Source: a bacterium
Lineage (GTDB): Bacteria; Verrucomicrobiota; Kiritimatiellia; UBA8416; CAMZLY01
Length of the DNA: 9,397 bases
Assembly: GCA_030632465.1 (NCBI GenBank)
Contig: DAOVUR010000056.1
Location: forward strand, 1-9,397
Direction: 5' to 3'
Shown: piece by piece, positions 1 to 5,205 of the stretch
Layout of the letters: every line of letters starts with the position of its first letter
Numbering within the stretch: position 1 is the first letter of the stretch
Program-made: the position numbers and the translations under genes
Notes under the pieces: generated by a model
What the model was told of the DNA's origin: nothing
Databases searched by the model: none
Seen by the model: only the letters and a program-made list of their open reading frames with translations

Positions 1-260
1 GTAATAGCTGTTGCAGATGTAGAGTCAACTGCATCTCCAAATGTATAAGTGTCATCAGCACTCGCAGTCGTTAATGTGAACTCATGGCGCAGAAAACGCC
101 AATGGCCACCATGCCTGTTTTGGATCTCAATATAGGAATCACTTACCCACCGAACAATATCCGCAAACTGCCCGGTCTGTCCGATAGTAGTACTAGGTCC
201 GGATCCCGGTATTCCCGCCTCTCGCGCTGTCTTTTGGCATAATTGGCGAAAGGTAGACAT
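1..260 (-). CDS. Head-tail adaptor-like (tail accessory) protein, 5' part
   Basis: An open frame from the ATG at 260 runs to the left edge for 86 codons without a stop, so the 3' end is outside. GAGGG stands six bases before the ATG, one of the better ribosome sites here. The product begins MSTFRQLCQKTAREAGIPG and continues with G-Q-T-G-Q-F-A-D-I-V-R-W-V (29-41), a Y-I-E-I-Q-N segment, and H-W-R-F-L-R-H (58-64). I recognise this N-terminal pattern (helical start, Q-T-G, then R-W-V, then W-R-F-L-R) from small proteins that join the portal to the tail in podovirus-type genomes, comparable in role to the P22 gp4-type adaptor. That assignment is from memory of family style and is moderately secure. 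It is the last gene visible in the module, and its position after the capsid genes fits a connector role. Confidence 0.8.
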   Translation of the reverse strand, partial: MSTFRQLCQKTAREAGIPGSGPSTTIGQTGQFADIVRWVSDSYIEIQNRHGGHWRFLRHEFTLTTASADDTYTFGDAVDSTSATAI

Positions 261-266
261 TTTGCA

Positions 267-271
267 CCCTC
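267..271 (-). promoter_or_regulatory. Ribosome binding site of the adaptor-like gene
   Basis: GAGGG on the minus strand, six bases before the ATG at 260. It supports this frame as a real gene although only its first part is in the window. Confidence 0.75.
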
Positions 272-315
272 TGGCCTTTAGCCTTAAGCGCAAAAGCCAT
301 TACATAGATTTACTA

Positions 316-969
316 TTATGACTGAGCGAATACCAAACTAAGCCATGACCTCCCTACAGGGTTTGCATCCTCAACAACAGAAAAAGGATACCGTAGACCT
401 CTTGTGCCAGGGTTTATAACAACCCTCACCCCATCCTTGTTGACTATCTCTTTGTTGCTGTAGTGAGCAGGCTTAGCCCTAGCCAGTTGTTCCACAATAT
501 AGCGTGGAACAACTTTTGTTTCGCCAAACCGAAAGGTCTCTTCATTATTATTGACAGAAACTTCAAACATCTCCACTTCCAAGTCATGGTTTAGCTCATG
601 GATATGGACTTTTACTTTTTCGTGCATAAAGGCCTCGATATGCGCCTTATCAGCAAATTCTTTAGAGTTGATATCAAACAAGCCAGTAACGATAGGAGAA
701 TCACCAATATCCTCTACGCCGCCAAGATCTTTTTCTGCTGCCTCAAACGTCTTAGAAAGAACGACAGGATTATCAATAGCATTAGTGCTTTGTTTTTTCA
801 GGAACTCAAAGATTGCCTCATTCGCTTTGGCTTGTTCGGCCATCTGCATTCGGATTTCACCGAGAGCCAAGTCAGTATTTTTAACCACAGTATCCAGACA
901 TCCTTGAACGTCCTTAATGGTTGTTTTTGGGCCTTTTTTTGCTGCCGGTTTCTTCGCTTGCCTGGCCAT
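316..969 (-). CDS. Conserved-type phage protein with basic N-terminus and coiled coil (217 aa)
   Basis: 217 residues from the ATG at 969, which has AAGG eight bases upstream; the longer frame starts with GTG at 993 inside a small stem-loop. Residues 1-19 are Lys/Ala/Pro-rich and basic (MARQAKKPAAKKGPK), possibly nucleic-acid binding. Residues 20-62 look like a helical coiled coil. A linker follows, then a C-terminal domain at about 115-217 with V-N-N-N-E-E-T-F-R-F-G at 139-149, V-P-R-Y-I-V-E-Q-L-A-R-A-K at 154-166, and Y-P-F-S-V-V-E-D at 194-201 followed by N-P-V-G. This overall layout resembles proteins found after the capsid gene in podovirus-type genomes with N4-gp56 capsids; I recall no assigned function. 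It has no membrane segment or leader. A seven-A run early in the gene is a simple Lys-Lys stretch. Confidence 0.82.
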   Translation of the reverse strand: MARQAKKPAAKKGPKTTIKDVQGCLDTVVKNTDLALGEIRMQMAEQAKANEAIFEFLKKQSTNAIDNPVVLSKTFEAAEKDLGGVEDIGDSPIVTGLFDINSKEFADKAHIEAFMHEKVKVHIHELNHDLEVEMFEVSVNNNEETFRFGETKVVPRYIVEQLARAKPAHYSNKEIVNKDGVRVVINPGTRGLRYPFSVVEDANPVGRSWLSLVFAQS

Positions 970-988
970 AATATTTACCTTGAGATTA

Positions 989-1004
989 GCCACCAGAAAG
1001 TGGC
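989..1004. other. Small intergenic stem-loop before the 217-aa gene
   Basis: A five-base inverted repeat, GCCAC and GTGGC, with a six-base loop, sits between the stop at 1010 and the ATG at 969. On the minus strand it lies about seven bases upstream of the AAGG ribosome binding site, so it may shape access to that site. It is short and could be chance. Confidence 0.35.
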
Positions 1005-1009
1005 ATGAA

Positions 1010-1579
1010 TTAACTTACTTGCGTGGTTGTCATGCCATCTTGAACAGCACACATGCCGTTAAGAAACCAATTTGTGCCATCACACCAAAGATGGGCAAAA
1101 TCACCGTGTAGAGCCAAGCTGGCAACAAAACTAATAGTGTCTGCATCTTGAACTACAGCTACAGAACCGGCTGCATCTTCAGGAGAACAGATATTACCAA
1201 CAATAATATTGTCGCTACTGTCAGTCACAACGGTATGTGTAGTGGTTGGGGCTGTAGCACCAACATGAAACCAAAATTCCAATCCAGCAGCAGGTGCAGG
1301 CAATGTACTTACAAAAGCCGTTGCTGTATTAAGAATGAAATGCGTTCCTGTTTCAGCGGCTGTAATGACGTTAGTTGTAGTAACAGCCTCAGTACGCACA
1401 TCGCAGTTTGCATTGATTTCATCGGTAGTTGCGGTTAATCCATCAAGGATAGCCAACTCGATTAAATCTATAGTAGATGTCGTGCCATCTGCATTAACAA
1501 GTTTAATAAGAGCGTATTTGGCAAAACGCAAAAAATTTGTAATAGTTAATTTATCTTGTCGGTCAAGTAGTCTGGCCAT
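1010..1579 (-). CDS. Virion-associated protein with C-terminal beta module
   Basis: 189 residues; the ATG has GAGG seven bases upstream. Residues 1-28 look helical and basic. Residues 48-57 (L-T-A-T-T-D-E-I-N-A) match a linker pattern common in phage fibre and decoration proteins. Residues 65-175 form a beta-type module I recognise in general form: T-A-A-E-T-G-T-H-F-I-L-N, S-T-L-P-A-P-A-A-G-L-E-F-W-F at 91-104, then D-N-I-I-V-G, ending with W-C-D-G-T-N-W-F-L-N-G at 165-175. Such modules occur on fibres, appendages and decoration proteins, often as small surface domains. The short length argues against a full tail fibre. No enzyme motif is present. A virion surface or decoration role is inferred; the exact position is unknown. 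Confidence 0.83.
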   Translation of the reverse strand: MARLLDRQDKLTITNFLRFAKYALIKLVNADGTTSTIDLIELAILDGLTATTDEINANCDVRTEAVTTTNVITAAETGTHFILNTATAFVSTLPAPAAGLEFWFHVGATAPTTTHTVVTDSSDNIIVGNICSPEDAAGSVAVVQDADTISFVASLALHGDFAHLWCDGTNWFLNGMCAVQDGMTTTQVS

Positions 1580-1605
1580 GATAACACCTCATTAATAGGA
1601 GCGTA

Positions 1606-1625
1606 TGCCCTACCTCGACAGGGCA
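1606..1625. other. Intergenic stem-loop
   Basis: A perfect six-base inverted repeat, TGCCCT and AGGGCA, with an eight-base loop, lies in the 54-base gap between the 171-residue and 189-residue genes. On the minus strand it begins eight bases after the upstream stop. No T run follows, so it is not called as a terminator; it could modulate mRNA decay or coupling. Confidence 0.45.
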
Positions 1626-1633
1626 ATCGAAAT

Positions 1634-2149
1634 TTACGAATCTTGGTTTCTGCGAGGCAATGTCATAACATCAACAATAGCGTTAGTGAACCGCGTTGCA
1701 TTCCAATTACTTGTACCAAAGGTTGCCGTATCTGCTGTGGACCCATCTGTAGCCTGTTTCAGCACCTGGTAAGCAAAAGGTGTAAATGAATCAGGGAATG
1801 ATGGGAATTCCGGGGTATGAAGAAAATTAGTGGTTAGCCCGTCCAGCTCTTCAATCGGCCCTTGGTAACAAACAACAGTACCATCGGCAAGTAGGCCCCA
1901 TACAACAACCGCCCCCTTGCCGGTTATAGAGCCATCCGAGTTTGTAACAGCTAACGCAGGAAACGCATCACCACCCCCATCAGTAGTGGGAGTAGCGCCA
2001 TCAGTAACAGCCGCTTTTGAATATCCCTTACCTTCGATACAGAATTGAATAGCAACAGTGGTGTCATACACTGTTTCCGCGCCTGTAGCGGTCAGTAAGC
2101 CCATAGTGGTACAAAAGTTTGTACCGAATAAACGTGATGCCTGTGTCAT
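1634..2149 (-). CDS. Virion-associated beta-rich protein next to capsid gene
   Basis: 171 residues; ATG with AAGG nine bases upstream, 48 bases after the capsid stop. The protein is rich in Thr, Ala, Gly and Asp with beta-strand character. I recognise the pattern at residues 27-47 (V-Y-D-T-T-V-A-I-Q-F, then E-G-K-G-Y-S-K-A-A), the F-P-A-L-A at 63-67, and the later stretch W-G-L-L-A-D-G-T-V-V-C-Y-Q-G at 84-97. These resemble a widespread small phage protein family encoded close to capsid genes, with no firmly assigned function that I know. It has no leader, membrane segment or enzyme motif. A decoration or minor capsid role is inferred from position directly after the capsid gene. Cysteines at 13, 37 and 94 are notable for a small virion protein. 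Confidence 0.85.
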   Translation of the reverse strand: MTQASRLFGTNFCTTMGLLTATGAETVYDTTVAIQFCIEGKGYSKAAVTDGATPTTDGGGDAFPALAVTNSDGSITGKGAVVVWGLLADGTVVCYQGPIEELDGLTTNFLHTPEFPSFPDSFTPFAYQVLKQATDGSTADTATFGTSNWNATRFTNAIVDVMTLPRRNQDS

Positions 2150-2197
2150 AATGTTTTACCTTCTCACTAATCGGTTACCCGAAAATTAATGTATTAG

Positions 2198-3238
2198 TTA
2201 TAAATCCGTCACACCACACTCAAATACTGCCATCCACCCATCGTTTTGAATGAAAGATGCAGACCAGAATTTAGATCCAATGTAGCCACGCTGACCCATT
2301 GGGTCATTCTTGTCTTTCATGGTGTGTGGTAAGTGTGTTGGGTCGAAAGATTCCATCCCACGTAACGCTACATCACCCCATGCGTCCTCGGCTACTACAA
2401 TAACCGGATACACATCAATGGAGCTGCCTCCGGTAGAGACAAGGCCAGTGCTACCAACAGCAGCGCCAGAATTGATAATAGGGGTTAATTCAGGAGAAAC
2501 AACAAAGCGATATCGGTCAGTAGATCCGAGTTCCAAGGTATGCACAACCTTACGGTTGCTATATTCGGATGTTTCCTTAAAGCCAGGCAGCTCCCGGATA
2601 TCATTTTCAACATCAGTGTGACAGAAAACCAAGTATGCAGCTTCTACCGGGGTAGTATTATAATTCCTGGAAGGCGACAAAATCTGAGTGATTAAATCAC
2701 CGCGATTACCAGAAATACTACGGGTAATATTACGTAGCTGACCAAGGCTGATAGTCTCATCAACCGTTAGTCGGGTAGTGCCACCAGCATAAAATTTATT
2801 AGTGCCTCCTTTCAGCGCCCCATAGCGGATTTTCTCGCGGACCAGACCCATACGTTCGCCGGTCTGCTTTTTCATTGCGGGAGGGATATTGTCTTCGTAT
2901 AGGTCAGCCGTTTTGTCTGAATACTGGTAGAGACAACTGTATTGGCGGAGTTTAACGGTAATATCTTGAGGCACAAGGGTGTCAGCTTCAGGAGTTACAC
3001 CTTCGGCTGTAAGATGATCATTTGCCTCCACAACCCACTGGTTGATGGTTGTAGCGTTTGTGGTAGCTCCACCGAAAGGTAGCCAGCGTCTGAATATCAC
3101 TGTATCAGACTGGTTTTTCCCCATCTTGTGTTGAGTACCGGTAATACCAAGGACTTCACGAGGTATGGAATGCTTCAGGATTTCGCCTTTCAGCTTACCA
3201 ATTCGTGCGGCTTCTGTGCCAAACTTCTGGATAGTCAT
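2198..3238 (-). CDS. Major capsid protein, N4-gp56 family
   Basis: 346 residues. It forms the icosahedral shell; N4-gp56 family proteins have an HK97-type fold. The ATG at 3238 has GGAG eight bases upstream, while the longer frame begins with TTG at 3277, so the shorter start is chosen. Family landmarks in order: S-D-T-V-I-F-R-R-W-L-P (44-54), A-E-G-V-T-P (78-83), Q-Y-S followed by D-L-Y-E-D (105-116), H-T-D-V-E-N-D-I-R-E-L-P-G-F (207-220) followed by N-R-K, A-W-G-D-V-A-L-R-G (286-294), and the hallmark D-K-N-D-P-M-G-Q-R-G-Y-I-G with K-F-W close behind (309-325). Length fits the shorter members of the family. It follows the scaffold gene after a 117-base gap, the largest in the window. Clear assignment; no maturation protease site can be read from the sequence. 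Confidence 0.96.
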   Translation of the reverse strand: MTIQKFGTEAARIGKLKGEILKHSIPREVLGITGTQHKMGKNQSDTVIFRRWLPFGGATTNATTINQWVVEANDHLTAEGVTPEADTLVPQDITVKLRQYSCLYQYSDKTADLYEDNIPPAMKKQTGERMGLVREKIRYGALKGGTNKFYAGGTTRLTVDETISLGQLRNITRSISGNRGDLITQILSPSRNYNTTPVEAAYLVFCHTDVENDIRELPGFKETSEYSNRKVVHTLELGSTDRYRFVVSPELTPIINSGAAVGSTGLVSTGGSSIDVYPVIVVAEDAWGDVALRGMESFDPTHLPHTMKDKNDPMGQRGYIGSKFWSASFIQNDGWMAVFECGVTDL

Positions 3239-3246
3239 GGGAAATG

Positions 3247-3250
3247 CTCC
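3247..3250 (-). promoter_or_regulatory. Ribosome binding site of the major capsid gene
   Basis: GGAG on the minus strand, eight bases before the ATG at 3238. It decides between this ATG and an in-frame TTG at 3277, which has no comparable site. Confidence 0.75.
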
Positions 3251-3332
3251 AAATATCCAAGTGTAAAACCCCTGCAAACCTACAGGAGAACCGTTTTTAC
3301 AAAGGACAATTTGGGTCGTTTGTTGTGCTTTT

Positions 3333-3350
3333 CCGGGGCTTAAGCGCCGG
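3333..3350. other. Imperfect palindrome/hairpin between scaffold and capsid genes
   Basis: Eighteen bases form an inverted repeat around the centre TTAA with a single mismatched pair: CCGG-x-GC on one side, GC-x-CCGG on the other. In the minus-strand transcript it starts five bases after the scaffold stop codon. The following bases on that strand are A-rich, not a T run, so it does not look like a standard intrinsic terminator. An mRNA stability or processing element, or partial attenuation between scaffold and capsid genes, are possibilities. Confidence 0.55.
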
Positions 3351-3355
3351 CAGTA

Positions 3356-4414
3356 TTACTTTTTATCGCCAAAACCTTCAGCGAATGCTTCTTCTGCTGT
3401 TGGAGCTATATTACTTCTTTGCCTGCTGGAACTTTTGGTTGCGGCGACATTCTGTAATAGTCGGTCCTTCTTGCTCTTTTCTTTCCTTGGATTATCCGTT
3501 AATTCATGGCCTTTTTGAGCTGTTTGATATTCTGCAAACTGGTCAAGGAGCCTAATTGAGTCATCCGAGTCAGGGCTATTAAGCAATGTACCGAATTTCT
3601 CACCCCACTCAGGGTATGCATCCATAAAGCCTTGGTGTAACTCTTGGGCTCTAGGGTCACGATTGTAAGTTAAGTGATAGAAAGCAGCCCTTTCGTCTGG
3701 AGTTGGCCCATTTTCATAGACGAAATCCAGAAAATCACTCGTCTTTATCGTATCCTCCCACCCTTTATGCGCCCTGTCAAGGCTATTAATACTAATTTTC
3801 CTATCAACAGCATCATTTATAACGGTATTTAAGTCGCTCTTGGAGACATATTTGCCATCGCTTTCGTTTGAAATAAACTTCTGGATCAGTAACGCATGTT
3901 CTTTAGCGGTCTCCGCATATTCAGGAAACTGCTCTAAAAGATATTTATATTTCTCTCCGTCCTGCAGTGCTTCTTCTATTTGTTTTTTAGTTGGCGTATC
4001 AATACCGCTATTTTTGCCTTCCTGCCTGGCGCTTTCATGGATATTTAAAAGCTTGGAATTGAGTTCACCATATCTTGATTCACCTTTCCTTACACGTTGT
4101 TCAAGTTTTTTAATCTGCTCAGTGAGTTTATGATCTTCTTGTCCAGTAGCGTCTTCGGCAGCATCTGGTGCGGATGCGTGATCTGTGCTGCTTGAAGCTT
4201 CTAGGGCTTCTTCTGGTTCTGGCTTTTTTTCTGTGTCTTCTTCTGGTGTAATCTGTTTTTCATCAGGGCCAGTCACCAATTCATTAGCATCAAAACCCTC
4301 TTCAAATGCGGTTTCAGCTTCCTCGTCAGCAACAACCTCGCCATCGCTCTCAATGATTTCATCTAATTGCTCAGCAGTCGGCTCATTTACCTTGTTTTCA
4401 ATTTGTTTGTTCAT
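3356..4414 (-). CDS. Scaffold-like capsid assembly protein
   Basis: 352 residues from the ATG at 4414, preceded by AGGAG with six-base spacing. The longer frame begins with TTG at 4438 inside the upstream gene and has no good site. Identity is inferred from place and composition: it lies immediately upstream of the major capsid gene and has no hydrophobic core. The first 95 residues are highly acidic and disordered-looking (Glu, Asp, Pro, Ser, Ala). A coiled-coil stretch lies at about 96-125, helical segments at 142-300, and a basic Lys/Arg/Ser region at 307-335. Scaffolds of this kind fill the procapsid, direct capsid protein polymerisation and then leave. The motif A-E-x-A-F-x-E-G-F occurs twice, at residues 33-41 and at the C-terminal end (340-348). 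No protease motif is visible, so a maturation protease fusion is unlikely. Confidence 0.85.
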   Translation of the reverse strand: MNKQIENKVNEPTAEQLDEIIESDGEVVADEEAETAFEEGFDANELVTGPDEKQITPEEDTEKKPEPEEALEASSSTDHASAPDAAEDATGQEDHKLTEQIKKLEQRVRKGESRYGELNSKLLNIHESARQEGKNSGIDTPTKKQIEEALQDGEKYKYLLEQFPEYAETAKEHALLIQKFISNESDGKYVSKSDLNTVINDAVDRKISINSLDRAHKGWEDTIKTSDFLDFVYENGPTPDERAAFYHLTYNRDPRAQELHQGFMDAYPEWGEKFGTLLNSPDSDDSIRLLDQFAEYQTAQKGHELTDNPRKEKSKKDRLLQNVAATKSSSRQRSNIAPTAEEAFAEGFGDKK

Positions 4415-4420
4415 GATATT

Positions 4421-4425
4421 CTCCT
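4421..4425 (-). promoter_or_regulatory. Strong ribosome binding site of the scaffold gene
   Basis: AGGAG on the minus strand, six bases before the ATG at 4414. It is the best Shine-Dalgarno match in the window, consistent with high expression of a scaffold, and it fixes the start codon. Confidence 0.8.
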
Positions 4426-4434
4426 GCTTAATAA

Positions 4435-4665
4435 TCAAACAACCGCGTCAAGATATTTTTTCTTCATTTTAGCGCAATGGACCGCTCTTTTTCGCCGGTC
4501 TGTATTCGCACGGATTTCACCGGCCTCTACTAATATTTCCACATCATGCTCAGTCATCATCATAGTTTTATAATCGCCATACATCTTTTTATCATCTGCT
4601 GACATATTATCGTCTTCCTCTTTCATTTCATCCTTACTCATATAGCGTGAAGGGTTATCGTACAT
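4435..4665 (-). CDS. Small charge-segregated, Met-rich phage protein (76 aa)
   Basis: 76 residues. GAGG stands eight bases before the ATG and overlaps the stop of the previous gene. Residues 10-32 are mainly Asp, Glu and Lys with several Met. Residues 56-71 are strongly basic (D-R-R-K-R, then K-M-K-K-K), so negative and positive charge are split between the two halves. A triple Met lies at 35-37. There is one Cys, and no leader or membrane segment. The gene sits directly before the scaffold gene, whose ATG is 20 bases past its stop. The position would suit a small assembly chaperone or scaffold partner, but that is only inference; I do not recognise a family. Confidence 0.7.
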   Translation of the reverse strand: MYDNPSRYMSKDEMKEEDDNMSADDKKMYGDYKTMMMTEHDVEILVEAGEIRANTDRRKRAVHCAKMKKKYLDAVV

Positions 4666-4675
4666 AATACTTGCC

Positions 4676-4942
4676 TCATTTGGTTACGTTTGGTGGTTTT
4701 ACTAGCATTTTATTGTCTTTGCATTTTCCAAGAAGGTTTTTTAATGCAGCTATTTTGCCGCGTGTATAAGCGGTATCCTCTGCGTTCGCTTGATTATCAT
4801 TCTTCTTTCTAAGAGAAGATATTTTATAGTCGAGATATCTTTTGATTTCCCGGTATGTCGAAGACCCTAAATCGAGTTTTTCCTTATCTAATATACCTTC
4901 CTTGAGTTTAGGGTTTATTTCCTGCTGAGCCATCCTGTTCAT
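4676..4942 (-). CDS. Small helical/coiled-coil phage protein (88 aa)
   Basis: 88 residues from the ATG at 4942, which overlaps the upstream stop as ATGA. A second in-frame ATG three codons later (4933) is possible and has AAGG nine bases upstream, whereas that AAGG abuts the first ATG, so the true start is uncertain by three residues. The protein is basic and mostly helical: residues 29-48 and 57-73 (Y-T-R-G-K-I-A-A-L-K-N-L-L-G) look like two helices of a short coiled coil. I recognise R-G-x-I-A-A-L-x-x-L-L as a pattern common in small proteins encoded near phage portal and scaffold genes, of unassigned role. No leader, membrane segment or enzyme motif is present. Confidence 0.75.
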   Translation of the reverse strand: MNRMAQQEINPKLKEGILDKEKLDLGSSTYREIKRYLDYKISSLRKKNDNQANAEDTAYTRGKIAALKNLLGKCKDNKMLVKPPNVTK

Positions 4943-5193
4943 CCTTGAATTGCTTCATTGGAAGCTTTTATTTTGCGTACTAATTCCTGTGGCCTGAACG
5001 TTTCACCTACCTTAATTCCTACATAAAGTGTAGACTCGCCAGGGAACTGTGCCACACATCCAGATTCAAGGAATTCGATAACAATGGGTTCTTTTATTTT
5101 TTCAGGGATATCTACCGGATCTACAATAGTCCAGTTTTCGCCCATTTCATCTTCACACCTAAAGATAATTAGTTCTACTAATGCTGTGTTCAT
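4939..5193 (-). CDS. Small unknown phage protein (84 aa)
   Basis: I start this gene at the ATG at 5193, which has AAGGTG six bases upstream and lies eleven bases after the preceding stop. The longer frame from 5232 would overlap the upstream gene by 28 bases, and its only AGGA abuts the start codon directly. The 84-residue product is acidic and beta-strand-like, with repeated Ile/Val/Glu segments (PIVIEFLESG at 36-45, STLYVGIKVGETF at 54-66) and a short helical C-terminus. Cys13 and Cys46 are present. There is no leader or membrane segment. It overlaps the next gene as ATGA at 4939-4942. The family is not recognised; it belongs to the small-gene block between portal and scaffold. Confidence 0.72.
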   Translation of the reverse strand: MNTALVELIIFRCEDEMGENWTIVDPVDIPEKIKEPIVIEFLESGCVAQFPGESTLYVGIKVGETFRPQELVRKIKASNEAIQG

Positions 5194-5199
5194 ATCACC

Positions 5200-5205
5200 C
5201 ACCTT
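5200..5205 (-). promoter_or_regulatory. Ribosome binding site deciding the start of the 84-aa gene
   Basis: AAGGTG on the minus strand, six bases before the ATG at 5193. It touches the last base of the upstream stop codon, so termination and re-initiation could be coupled. Confidence 0.65.

Noticed and set aside
195..300. Short minus-strand open frame starting at the ATG at 300
   Set aside because: It gives only about 35 codons, overlaps the adaptor-like gene in another frame and has no ribosome binding site.
933..940. A-AAA-AAA slippery run near the start of the 217-residue gene
   Set aside because: A -1 shift would reach a stop within a few codons and give a product of under 30 residues. 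The run is explained by a Lys-Lys pair in a Lys-rich N-terminus.
598..1008. 136-codon plus-strand open frame
   Set aside because: It lies antisense to the 217-residue gene, has irregular Cys/Phe-rich composition and no partner genes on the plus strand. It is a shadow of the real gene.
2150..2197. Possible terminator after the capsid gene
   Set aside because: Only a four-base stem (TCGG/CCGA) is present with no following U run in the transcript; too weak to call.
3239..3332. Sigma70-type promoter upstream of the capsid gene
   Set aside because: Several TTG- and TAT-like hexamers exist, but none forms a convincing -35/-10 pair with proper spacing.
3128..3555. Plus-strand open frames across the scaffold/capsid junction
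   Set aside because: They overlap the well-supported scaffold and capsid genes and their translations show no recognisable domain; the gap itself is better described by the palindrome.
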